Program-made: the position numbers and the translations under genes | Origin: Nymphalis io | Taxonomy: Eukaryota; Arthropoda; Insecta; Lepidoptera; Nymphalidae | Direction: 5' to 3' | Assembly (NCBI RefSeq): GCF_905147045.1 | Contig: NC_065913.1 | Span: 4,514,001-4,578,000 of the forward strand | Length of the DNA: 64,000 nt | In this document: positions 26,501 to 32,689 of the stretch, one piece after another | Layout: every line of letters begins with the position of its first letter | How positions within the stretch are numbered: the first letter of the stretch is position 1 | Notes under the pieces: model-generated | What the model saw: only the letters and a program-made list of their open reading frames with translations | What the model was told of the DNA's origin: nothing | Databases searched by the model: none

Positions 26501-29500
26501 AAAAAATTTAAATTTACCATATTCCATTATGCATTTGTTTTTCAAAATTGCTTTTATATACTTTTTTAAATACATACACACATATACAAATATATAGACA
26601 GTAAATGTAGCTAAGGGCTATATATCATTTGATCAGCATATACTGTCTATATATCATAATGTTAATGTGTCAATTGTTAATTACCAGGAGTATACAAGTT
26701 CTGATCGCTCGGATACAAAGAACCCTGCAGGTCTCCCTCTTGCGGGACCGGTCCCGTTACCAAATATACGCCACGACGATCCGATGCTACAATTTAGATA
26801 TAGCAACGATTATTCAGATCCTACATACGCGGATTCTTATTTTAAGGTAAGTTTCATTTACTAAGGTAAGTTTTACTTACTTTACCGATGGGTTTTGTCC
26901 AGGCTTTCCTGGATATCCACCATTCATCGATACCATTCATTCTATTGTCCTACTGTTCTTTATTCAAGATCTCGACCAATGATAGCGTCAATTCGATGTC
27001 ATGTCTTTAATTCCCCTGTTGTTGCAATAGGTTATATGCTGAAATATTAAAATATAAAACAATATTTATCACAATGTTTTTATTAATTGACTAACAATAG
27101 CTTAAAGTTAAGGACTTTCGATATTTTTTTTTATTTTTATGAAAGAGAAATTACCGTTATTTATCCTCTTACTTTTGTCTAGAACCCAGCCGCTTACGTG
27201 TACGACTACCCACAAGGGTACGTGCCTCCCCCACACTTGAGGGTTCAATCTCCGACACTTGAAGTACCAACTAGCAGGTAAGGAAATATTGAAAGGTTTT
27301 ATTTCATTACGTCTAAATTAATTATTGGGTATATGAGAAAAATCTATTGCGTACTATAATTTAAATAACTTATATTCTATTTGTAAGATAAATTAGAGGA
27401 ATCTAATCATTTATTACAATTTCACAGACAGTTTTAAAATATCTGCAATATCGTCCTTTAGTTTAAATAGATTAAAACGCGCCTTACTGTAATATGTTAT
27501 TCTTTCAATAGGTCCCTTCAGGGTTCATTGACGCGTAGCATAGACACGTCGTCAACGCTTCCGTTGTCAGCTGGTAACGGATCGCAGAACAATTCATTGC
27601 AACGAACGAAACCGGACGAAACAGATGCTATTAATAATTTAGGCTTACCTGTTGGCGGCGAAGGTAAATTTAGTTAATGAAACATTTTTAAAACAACATC
27701 AATAGATTATATTATTTTTTAAGTAAAATTAGTATTAAAATAAGTTGTTTCACACTGTCATGACAGACAATCAATACTATTATTAAACCGTTTTAATATA
27801 TACTCTTTTTTATATAAAATGTATGGTAATATCAATTTCTAAATATAAAAACTGTTTTTAAAGTTTATTTTATAATACGAAGTTTATATCCGTATCAAAA
27901 TGTATCATTTTTAAATATTTGTTATTAGCCCCACAAGTGCCTGTATATACGCAGTCTGGGGGTAAAAACCAAAGCGGCGTCGACTTGAGATACGCAGCGA
28001 CGTATGGAAATCCGTACCTTAGAAACGGTACAATGGGTAAGTTACATTTAAAAATATATGTTTCTCATGCGTCCGTTTTTTTCTACAGGCTTTGTTTAAA
28101 CATTTTTAACTTAGTTTTAAGCAAGTTCATTAATTTATATTTATTTGTTAATAAATAAAGTATATTATATTGAATTAATATCAGACATTGTTTTTATTAA
28201 ATAATTATATATTTTTTCTGAAATAATAATATAAAAAACCTGGAAACTTAACATAAGTTTATATTTTTAGAAGTAATAAAATATAAGCTATCTATTTACC
28301 AGATATTAAAAAATGTACATATAAGAAAATTCATAATATTTTTTAAAAATTGTCTGTTACTTCGCGATAAGATTCAAATTCCTTTAGGAAACGTTTGCTT
28401 TACATATTGTCTAGATACTTGTACATAGATCACAAAATAGGTTATCATCCCGAGAAATGATAAATTCCCTAGTTATGGAATAAAGATATGACTACTTCTA
28501 AGTTCAGGCTGTAAATACCAACAGAGCTGTTCATCATTAAATTGTTTGGGTAAGTTAATCCATATTTACCTAACTTATCTCAGGTTATACAAATCAAGTA
28601 CATACCGCGAAGCCGGCATCTACGCCCGCTCCGCCGCCTTATTCCGCAGTGCGAAGCTCGGTTCATCTCCCAGGTTAGCACCGACTGCTTAGGTAAATGA
28701 CCCTTTATAGATAGCACGGCTTGGGGTTATGTGTTTTTACGATTCTGTTGCATGTATTATTAGGTAAGTTTAAAAATTGCATGAAATATTAAATATAAGA
28801 AAGAAATTTATTTGATAAGTATGTTTTTATGTTTCTATTTATTTTTTACATAAGCTTAGTTATAATTGTCTGTTAGTTTTTGAGTATTAGAATAATTTGA
28901 GTATTAAGCGCTTTTGATAACTTTTAGTTGTATCTTACAATTATAATTTTACCTTTCCACAGCTTCAAGCTTACCTTATAGGATAACAACTTTAGTAATA
29001 CTTAAAAATAACTGTAAGTTTTATTTAATATTGCACATTTAAAAGTTTTATAAGGTAAAACACTGAGTAGTTTGGTGTTTGGAAATATGTACGTGCATGT
29101 ATTTGTTTTTTTTTTTATAGTTTTTAATGTTAATATTGATATAAGAAGCTAAGATCATAAAATCGTATCATAGACTTTATCCAAAACTGGGAAATTGAAA
29201 TATCAAGTGATAAACGTCGTTTCTTTGAAAAAAAAAATGACATATATAGTCCACATTAATTGAGTTGAATGCTGAATGAGGCTTTAGAACTCCTGGTTTT
29301 CATGGAATTTGTGCATAGTAGTTAACTTTGGACATTTTTTGAAAGAATTCTTGTTTATTTCCGATTTCTTTATTTCATTCTTTCGGCTCAACGCCTTAGC
29401 CTTGAAAACTTAATTGACAAATAGAGTTGCTTTCACATTTGATTCATGAGTACTTTATTTAACTACAACTAGCAAATGGCCATAAAATACACCGCGATGT

Positions 29501-31351
29501 TTGAGGAGCTGACCAAATCTCTGGTTGCTTCAATCCATCTTACTAAGTTTATGCTTCATGGTTTCATTATAAAAGCAAGAACGTGTTTAATACATTTTTT
29601 TTAATACTATAATTTAATTGGACTATAAAAGATCAAAATTTATAATAATTAAAAATTAGAATTCAATAAAACACATTTAACTTATGAAGTTTATCTATGG
29701 TTTACATAATTTGCTTTAGTTTCAGATTATTAGAAATTACATTCTCTGTTATAAACTGCTAGTTGGTTAAAGTTATTTCTTAGCATGGTAGTTTGCATAT
29801 AGTAGCATAAAATGAATAATGTACTATTTTCTATTGTGTGTGCATGTATAAGCTACTTATTGTATTGTATCCAGTTATGATGACAAAAGCAAAAGTATTT
29901 TTACAGCAATATTATTTCAGTACATTAGATCGTTTCCATTTTTAAACGTTAATATTAATAGCTGGCTAATATTAAATAAACGAATCATTTTGCTTTTTGA
30001 TAGCGGAATTTCTCAAAACGCGTACACAATTAAATATTCATCTACTATTGCTATTTTATGGTACTGGACTGATCACGGGGCCATTTGTACTAATTTATAA
30101 CGGTTACGATACGTTCCAGATTCTATTCCGATCCAACTACGACTGAACAACAACTGGACGTTGTGTAATTACAAAACCGCAACGATAATGTTTCGATTCG
30201 ATTGCGATAAATGACAATTTGTTAGTAGAATTGTTCACCAGTATGCTTCGAATAATTGATAGTAGGGTTATATATAATGTATAAATATTAAAAATAAATA
30301 AAACTGAGTGTTTCAATAAATAAAAATGAAGTTGTTATGGATTGCTTTTCTTGTTAGTTTAATTTGTTGACTGATTTCAACTTACAAAAATTTTATTAAA
30401 GTAGTTTTCGTTTGAATTTTTTTGGTTGTTTGGAACAAATAAATTTGTTTAATTAAAATAATTATGATTTAAATTTATGTAATGTTCAATGTCTCTCCTT
30501 ACTTATTATATAAAAATAGAAAGTTTTAAATATTAATTAGTTTCATATTTTTTCAAGAGATGAATAAGTTACAGGCCAGTCCTTATGTCAAAGGAAAAAT
30601 ATTAAAAAAAACAATGTGGCAATTTCACAATTTTATTTACTCTGTGGTAAAAATTGTAAAACACTAGTGTGTGACGTATAGAAATAACGATTTATTATGA
30701 ACATAATTACTGAAAACAATTACGAAATATCAAATTCGAATGTCATATAATTAATGTTAACAAATAATTTCATTTGTCCAAAAAAAAATGACGTCTTGCC
30801 GCCATGATGGCTTTTTGTTGTGTTACAATTTTTGATATCTTTCGTATATCCCCGAAACGGCTCTAAAAATTTGGCTAACGATTTGAATTGAAAAAACAAA
30901 AAAAGTTGAATATCTCACATGTTTTGTGAGATATTCAACTTTTTTTGTTAAACATTTTTTTTTATAGTCAAGTGAAGTTCATAGTATATCTATGTGTTTA
31001 GGTTATCGAACTTCGCTCGACTATAAATAAATTGTTTATTTTACAAATACATATGACGTAAAAATATGATATGAAATACATCTACATTTTTTTTAAATGT
31101 TTACTCGATGGTAGTATTATATATTTTTATAACGATACCTACCATTTAGGAAAATCAATATGACAGAGCAGTTCCTCCTTGTTATATGTTTATTTTATTA
31201 CACTCTTTTATTTAAGGAGATGTGTCATACGTTTTTATACTCAACCATAATGTTAGCTATAAACATAAAAATGTATATGTCAATTAATAATACATTAATA
31301 AAAATCTCTTTCACAGGTAGTACACCGACGACGCTAGCTACGCATGTATAG
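8917..31351 (+). CDS. rst: Irregular chiasm C-roughest / Kirre-like Ig adhesion receptor (17 exons, 5' end missing)
   Basis: Spliced gene on the + strand. The 17 exons listed separately join in phase to give 714 visible residues and a stop. Seen: the end of Ig1 (YQCQV), four further Ig domains with paired Cys and core Trp (ITWVDG, YRWYLN, IRWLFH, IRWYFEG), a transmembrane helix at about residues 429-453 followed by HRRRRNKQK, and a tail with GLPLAGPVPL, YGNPYLRNG, a Pro-rich TPAPPPYSAVR and C-terminal ATHV. Family knowledge: fly Rst and Kirre and vertebrate Neph/KIRREL proteins are homophilic and heterophilic adhesion receptors at cell contacts (eye patterning, myoblast fusion, nephrocyte diaphragm) that bind Nephrin/Sns/Hibris partners; Neph1 ends in THV and binds the ZO-1 PDZ domain. 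Fly Rst is about 760 residues, so roughly 100 N-terminal residues (signal peptide, most of Ig1) are missing and presumably upstream. Whether this copy is rst or kirre cannot be told here; insects outside flies may have a single gene. Confidence 0.93.
9042..9135. repeat. Dispersed repeat shared with 10935-11020
   Basis: aattgaagtgtccgtctgtg followed by atctcaaaataactgccc recurs as aattgaagtgtctgtctgtg plus atttcaaaattaccgcc at 10957-10993. Family unknown; probably a 5' piece of a Helitron-like element. Confidence 0.5.
9623..9774 (+). CDS. rst: rst/kirre exon b (Ig1-Ig2 junction)
   Basis: Acceptor aattag, donor gtaagt. Encodes IRSRYAKVTVLVAPEPPRI, the linker typical of Rst/Kirre (APPEPP-like), then the first Cys of Ig2 in VDIECVSEGGKPASE. 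Enters in phase 1 and ends in phase 0. Confidence 0.95.
10149..10495 (-). repeat. SINE-A copy, full length
   Basis: Reverse copy, ctgaccgatttcggccacgg to the tRNA-derived end gaccaacgaggcaatc, in the intron between exons b and c. Confidence 0.82.
11075..11280 (-). repeat. SINE-B copy, diverged
   Basis: gatacacatgtggcagattt, caccgtcgagaacgagatga and ccactgcgccatttct match SINE-B in reverse orientation. Confidence 0.6.
11495..11640 (+). repeat. SINE-B head, diverged
   Basis: attgcctagtagttaaaata, cgtgaatc, gggcaaacaccactgaa and tttgtgtttataat follow SINE-B order. Confidence 0.55.
12030..12175 (+). repeat. Old SINE-A-like head
   Basis: tctcgtggtaagcatacacg and gaggatttgggttcaaata resemble a decayed SINE-A head; ctaccgagaacagtaag follows. 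Confidence 0.35.
12284..12545 (-). repeat. Family C copy
   Basis: Starts with a T-run (A-tail on the - strand), then gaataggaaggtggacgagc, gggccacctgatggtaagtg, and ends in gcggtagaatatctgatga. The 5' 40 bp are missing. Confidence 0.75.
12688..12868 (+). repeat. SINE-A body fragment
   Basis: cgtgcctcgaaaggcacgta, agagagtgcacctgtgtttg and cccttgagataggcc; the tRNA-derived head is lost. It ends about 70 bp before exon c. Confidence 0.7.
12939..13030 (+). CDS. rst: rst/kirre exon c (Ig2 core)
   Basis: Acceptor tttacag, donor gtatgt. Begins ITWVDG, the core Trp of Ig2, and continues to RYRTR. Ends in phase 2. Confidence 0.94.
13137..13213 (+). repeat. Family C 5' fragment
   Basis: ggtggtagggctttgtgcaa, gctcgtctgg, catcagatattctaccgcaa. 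Confidence 0.7.
13399..13507 (+). CDS. rst: rst/kirre exon d (end of Ig2)
   Basis: Acceptor attacag, donor gtttgt. Encodes KLHHNQTITCQAQNTADRAF, with the second Ig2 Cys and an N-glycosylation sequon NQT. Ends in phase 0. Confidence 0.94.
13669..14372 (+). repeat. Family C copy interrupted by a non-LTR fragment
   Basis: The left part ends tattgttgtgttccggtt at about 13708. The right part resumes at about 14318 with gggtgaccacttaacatcgg. The middle of the repeat is replaced by a GC-rich retrotransposon end. Confidence 0.6.
13712..14318 (-). mobile_element. R1-like non-LTR retrotransposon, 5'-truncated 3' end
   Basis: GC-rich island on the - strand. Bases 14009-14310 encode the end of ORF2: a zinc-knuckle remnant (HCG...QHTLEVCPAW), then LSLRAIVSAMLRRESAWRAV and an Arg/Glu-rich basic end. 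Bases 13712-14008 are 3' UTR, with a cccacataac/ccggtt motif also seen near 50260. 5' truncation by incomplete reverse transcription is typical of these elements; not functional. Confidence 0.75.
14380..15085. other. Intron sequence, nothing recognised
   Basis: AT-rich DNA of the intron between exons d and e. No repeats of the families found elsewhere here. Confidence 0.4.
15088..15300 (+). repeat. Family C copy, diverged
   Basis: ggcttgtgcaag, attgttgtgttccagtttga, gacataacatcttagttcc, ggtgaccacttacgatcagg. Confidence 0.7.
15721..15894 (+). CDS. rst: rst/kirre exon e (Ig3, first half)
   Basis: Acceptor ttttctag, donor gtgagt; 58 codons. Starts VKYAPKINVSIVSG, the conserved Ig2-Ig3 linker, then LLCSVDANPP and MYRWYLNNNPI with the first Cys and core Trp of Ig3. 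Confidence 0.95.
16063..16278 (+). repeat. SINE-A copy, 3'-truncated
   Basis: ccgcagatcccgaggtcctg through aagcacgtaaagccgttggt and ttccagcggattacgaaag. Truncated at both ends. Confidence 0.75.
16350..16580 (-). repeat. SINE-B copy, 3'-truncated
   Basis: Reverse copy, caccacgctgctccaatgcg to cactgggccgtctcggc. Confidence 0.8.
16600..17500. other. AT-rich intron sequence
   Basis: A short GC-richer patch at 16665-16710 (gatccatgggggtggagcgg) may be a non-LTR scrap. Two similar segments, 16915-16990 and 17065-17125, share aataagaac...tttaaaaaag and may be a local duplication. (AT)n at 17441-17456. Confidence 0.4.
17510..17612. repeat. GC-rich transposon-like fragment, family unknown
   Basis: A 100-bp GC-rich block in AT-rich DNA with an open frame on both strands (+: GCPLPYNAEMRPALWAALRR). 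Abrupt compositional borders suggest an inserted element. I cannot name it. Confidence 0.4.
17861..18025 (-). repeat. Family C fragment
   Basis: ggaactaagatgttatgtcg, gtagttacactgactcact, cttcaaaccggaagacaaca. Confidence 0.65.
18315..18535 (+). mobile_element. LEP1-like Helitron fragment
   Basis: ttgtatgttcgtcctctatg, gcgttgctaaactattcaat and an end acccgtccaaagggtagcta. The closing hairpin/CTA end resembles that at 25810. Confidence 0.45.
18890..19277 (+). mobile_element. CR1/L2-like non-LTR retrotransposon 3' end
   Basis: The open frame from 18916 encodes VRQRFYNRIPESVQNTSVAK, FKKSVEERLCAKIYYTIKEF and LGNETIAAW. That is the typical FYNxxP...FK..V...L..K.YY.I..F...AW end of CR1/L2-type reverse transcriptases. 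A short 3' UTR follows, ending gaataaagttttttgatttt gag, a simple-repeat-like tail. 5'-truncated and dead. Clade is from motif memory only. Confidence 0.6.
19438..19728 (-). repeat. SINE-B copy, diverged
   Basis: Reverse order: gcctataaatgttacactgc, gcaggttttctcacgaaatt, gtcgagcacgtgatgaatta. Confidence 0.6.
19795..19885 (+). repeat. Family C fragment
   Basis: ggtagggtgtgcaagcccgt, gtaggtaccacccact, ggacataacatcttag. Confidence 0.6.
20239..20401. mobile_element. MITE-1, 163 bp with 14-bp TIRs
   Basis: Terminal inverted repeats tattctgtaagaac (20239-20252) and gttcttacagaata (20388-20401) are perfect. An inner pair, cgagaaatgtc (20276-20286) and gacatttctcg (20360-20370), extends the palindrome. 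A related copy lies at 31970-32190. Non-autonomous; superfamily unknown. Confidence 0.7.
20437..20512. repeat. (AT)n microsatellite
   Basis: About 38 dinucleotide units with one interruption (g at 20503), 36 bp after the MITE-1. Confidence 0.97.
20581..20631. repeat. Strong inverted repeat before exon f
   Basis: Arms cattttgtcac (20581-20591) and gtgacaaaatg (20621-20631), with T8/A11 tracts and an inner gttg/caac continuing the stem. It lies 106 bp upstream of exon f. Confidence 0.85.
20737..20839 (+). CDS. rst: rst/kirre exon f (Ig3, second half)
   Basis: Acceptor ttacag, donor gtaagt. Encodes VIFNVTRKHNKAIVKCEVSN and TAGKSESTLALNVT, with the second Ig3 Cys and a sequon NVT. Ends in phase 1. 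It lies just 3' of an (AT)n tract and a strong inverted repeat. Confidence 0.94.
21190..21432 (-). repeat. SINE-B copy, diverged
   Basis: gcctgtaaatttcccactac, ggtttcctcacgatgttttc and catgaacccacaattttcag in reverse order. Confidence 0.68.
21436..21580 (-). repeat. Old SINE-B fragment
   Basis: cactgctccaattaatgc, ttttcagtgttttcctgc, tctatccactaagaccattt; heavily decayed, directly after the previous copy. Confidence 0.4.
21817..21950 (+). CDS. rst: rst/kirre exon g (Ig4, first half)
   Basis: Acceptor ttcactag, donor gtaagt. Encodes PPSFRTHPQNVEAAVGVSVT then LSCDVDGQPQPEIRWLFHEP, the first Cys and core Trp of Ig4. Ends in phase 0. Confidence 0.94.
22380..22506 (+). CDS. rst: rst/kirre exon h (Ig4, second half; NAGNAG start)
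   Basis: The acceptor is a tandem CAGCAG, so the exon can start at 22380 (adds one Gln) or at 22383; both keep the frame. Donor gtatgt. Encodes VKGKAPNLKVYVDERTAGRY then ICKASVSGYPEIESEATIF, with the second Ig4 Cys. Ends in phase 1. Confidence 0.92.
22950..23095 (+). CDS. rst: rst/kirre exon i (Ig5, first half)
   Basis: Acceptor caaccag, donor gtaagt. Encodes GVPKIISNRTQVGSEGDKV, VECEALSVPRPDDIRWYFEG and KEISVIQDP, with the first Cys and core Trp of Ig5. Ends in phase 0. Confidence 0.95.
23735..23862. repeat. MITE-2 copy, diverged
   Basis: gtgtcttcttttgaatttgt, aatgacagaaagtgagaaat and ataagtaagaacg resemble the 47 kb copy; in the intron between exons i and j. Confidence 0.4.
24000..24238 (+). 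repeat. Family C copy, diverged
   Basis: tattctaccgctaaatagca, cattgtgttccggtttgaag, cataacatctagttccc. Confidence 0.7.
24318..24471 (+). CDS. rst: rst/kirre exon j (Ig5, second half)
   Basis: Acceptor tttccag, donor gtaagt. Encodes SSLVIRDSQSKHYGVYNCSV and TNEYGNANVAITLKPL. The second Ig5 Cys sits in the sequon NCS. The wording closely follows fly Rst (LIIRDS..THFGKYNC). Ends in phase 1. Confidence 0.95.
24831..25063 (+). CDS. rst: rst/kirre exon k (transmembrane and juxtamembrane)
   Basis: Acceptor cttttcag, donor gtaagt. Encodes a hydrophobic helix LFIILIGVTSGIIIFSSFVI plus LVVVC, then a basic stop-transfer HRRRRNKQK, then an acidic/Ser-rich tail with DESYDL at the exon end. The Tyr of SYDL is in the position of the conserved AYDVEYS tyrosines of fly Rst. 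Confidence 0.95.
25070..25540. other. Intron sequence after the transmembrane exon
   Basis: Nothing recognised except a possible decayed tRNA-like SINE head near 25395-25450 (gcttgttggttagcatggag, gaggttgcaaatata). Confidence 0.35.
25545..25828 (+). mobile_element. LEP1-like non-autonomous Helitron, 3' part
   Basis: Begins near aaagtgtcccgtttgtctga and ends agaacgggtagctag before tt. The GC-rich terminal motif followed by CTAG, inserted next to T, is characteristic of lepidopteran LEP1-type Helitrons. Left border uncertain. Confidence 0.55.
25830..26680. other. AT-rich intron between exons k and l
   Basis: No repeat family or coding signal recognised. Confidence 0.4.
26688..26846 (+). CDS. 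rst: rst/kirre exon l (cytoplasmic tail)
   Basis: Acceptor attaccag, donor gtaagt; 53 codons in phase 0. Encodes EYTSSDRSDTKNPAGLPLAG, PVPLPNIRHDDP, and a Tyr-rich segment. GLPLAGPV matches the GVPLAGPV block of fly Rst. Confidence 0.93.
27183..27277 (+). CDS. rst: rst/kirre exon m (cytoplasmic tail)
   Basis: Acceptor at tctag (27178-27182), donor gtaagg. Encodes NPAAYVYDYPQGYVPPPHLR and VQSPTLEVPTS, a Tyr/Pro-rich segment. Ends in phase 2. Confidence 0.91.
27512..27663 (+). CDS. rst: rst/kirre exon n (cytoplasmic tail)
   Basis: Acceptor ttcaatag, donor gtaaat. Encodes SLQGSLTRSIDTSSTLPLSA, then a polar stretch ending LGLPVGGE. Low-complexity and Ser/Thr-rich; assigned by its phase continuity with both neighbours. 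Confidence 0.88.
27929..28036 (+). CDS. rst: rst/kirre exon o (cytoplasmic tail)
   Basis: Acceptor gttattag, donor gtaagt. Encodes APQVPVYTQSGGKNQSGVDL and RYAATYGNPYLRNGTM. The block R-(F/Y)-x-A-x-YGNPYLR is a strongly conserved Rst/Kirre tail motif. Phase 1 at both ends. Confidence 0.94.
28584..28673 (+). CDS. rst: rst/kirre exon p (Pro-rich tail)
   Basis: Acceptor ttatctcag, weak-looking donor gttagc. Encodes YTNQVHTAKPASTPAPPPYS and AVRSSVHLP. The APPPY block is conserved in Rst tails. Reading through the donor meets an in-frame TAG at 28676-28678 after one Gly, so an unspliced form would end here. Confidence 0.9.
28690..30780. other. Last intron, left part
   Basis: AT-rich and unusually free of the SINE families that fill other introns. 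No extra in-phase exon seen. Confidence 0.4.
30895..30949. repeat. Perfect 25-bp-stem hairpin in the last intron
   Basis: Arms 30895-30919 and 30925-30949 are exact reverse complements (core gttgaatatctcaca / tgtgagatattcaac) around a 5-nt loop tgttt. Confidence 0.9.
30963..31025. repeat. Inverted repeat, 18-bp arms
   Basis: tatagtcaagtgaagttc (30963-30980) and gaacttcgctcgactata (31008-31025) pair at 16 of 18 positions with a 27-bp spacer. Ends 291 bp before the terminal exon. MITE- or Helitron-like end structure; family unknown. Confidence 0.75.
31317..31351 (+). CDS. rst: rst/kirre exon q (terminal exon, PDZ motif)
   Basis: Acceptor ctttcacag. Enters in phase 1 and encodes GSTPTTLATHV then TAG at 31349-31351. 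The THV end is identical to the ZO-1-binding end of vertebrate Neph1, and this supports both the exon and the phase. Confidence 0.93.
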
Positions 31352-32680
31352 CATATACAAAAGTACGTAATACGACTTGTATAAAATGGAGTCGTTTCTA
31401 CGACAGTGTGAAATGAAACAATTGTAATATATAATGTTCCTAAATAAATATTACGACTGAAATGTAAATAAAATACTAGGTTAGATGTAAAAAAAGTTTA
31501 ATAAGGGCTGTTATATGCGAGCGACAGTTTTTTTTTTTTTTTTTGTAATAGCTTTTGTCGAGTTCGTATTAATATTGATGTTATGCTTATGCATGAATCA
31601 TTTACCACCGTTTCTTTTTTCAAATACAATAAAAACTTTTTTGTAAAACAATTTTTTTTTTATATTTTATAGTATTGCTCAAAATCGTTGCAATAGTTTA
31701 TGTATAAGACGCTAGTGGAATAATTTAAATATTTAATGGCCAGATCGAATGTCATTATGTTACTAGCCAATTGTTAGCTTAAACATACTTCTATAATTAT
31801 CTGTAATGCTAGTATAAATTTGTACAAAATATTAACATAATTGTACAGCCAAATATAAAATACTCTCATATAGTACTGTAATTTTTATCTTAAAGCCTAG
31901 CCAACATTTGCTTATTGATTTTAAAAATCTACCATTATTTTGTAAAGAAAATACTCGGACGTGTAGTGCTATTCTGTAAGAACTTCGTTAAATAACTCGA
32001 TGAATTTATGAACTTGTTGATAATATATGGTTGTTGATCTTAACAGTCAAGTAATACGCTGTTTAGATTACAATAGTTTCATTTAACTCTAATTAATGAT
32101 GTCACATATGACATTGACAGTTGAGTAATTTTTGACATTTCACGATCGTTTTCTGTGGTGAGTTTTGAGTTTGTTCTAACAGAATAGTTCGACTGAGAGA
32201 GACGAAAGAAGCTAGTTTAATTTAGTTCTTTTTATTTTTTATTTCTGGTAACACTGTATAAAATCATGTTTGATCATTTTCAATATCTAAATTCAATGAC
32301 TGAAATTAAAATGAATTTAAAATTTCTATAAATACACGTATTGTCAAAATTGTATAAGAATTTTTAGAGAAAAAAAATATAAAATTTTAGATAGATAATT
32401 AATAATTAGTAAATGGTCACTTTTATAGAAAAACCTGTGATAATTTAAATAGTGACGAATCGTTAAAAATGCCTTTTATTATCTTCAAGAATTTTCTTAT
32501 TAAAATATAGTTTTGAGTTTTTTTTTCTTTACTACGAATGATTTATAGTCTGTATGAACCGCCATTTTGTATTTAAAATGTATAGAAATATTTGCATGAT
32601 AGTGTTTTCGTTTGCATGCGAATATTATTTGCCATTTTTTATTGTTCTCAAAATAAATATGTAATAAAATAATCATTATG
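31352..32680 (+). promoter_or_regulatory. rst: Probable 3' UTR and poly(A) signals of rst/kirre
   Basis: AATAAA hexamers lie at 31443, 31467 and 31628 (proximal), and at 32652 and 32663 (distal). The distal pair is followed by a T/GT-rich stretch (tatgtgttttattg) as expected downstream of a cleavage site. The true 3' end is inferred. A MITE-1 copy lies inside the longer version. Confidence 0.5.
31970..32192. mobile_element. MITE-1 copy in the rst/kirre 3' region
   Basis: ctattctgtaagaac at the left and gttctaacagaatag at the right (one mismatch), with internal tttttgacatttcacgatcg and tggtgagttttgagtt. Same TIRs as 20239-20401. Confidence 0.65.
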
Positions 32681-32689
32681 TGTTTTATT

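Noticed and set aside
30895..30949. Possible microRNA precursor
   Set aside because: The stem is perfect and only 25 bp with a 5-nt loop, too short and too regular for a normal pre-miRNA. Kept as a hairpin only.
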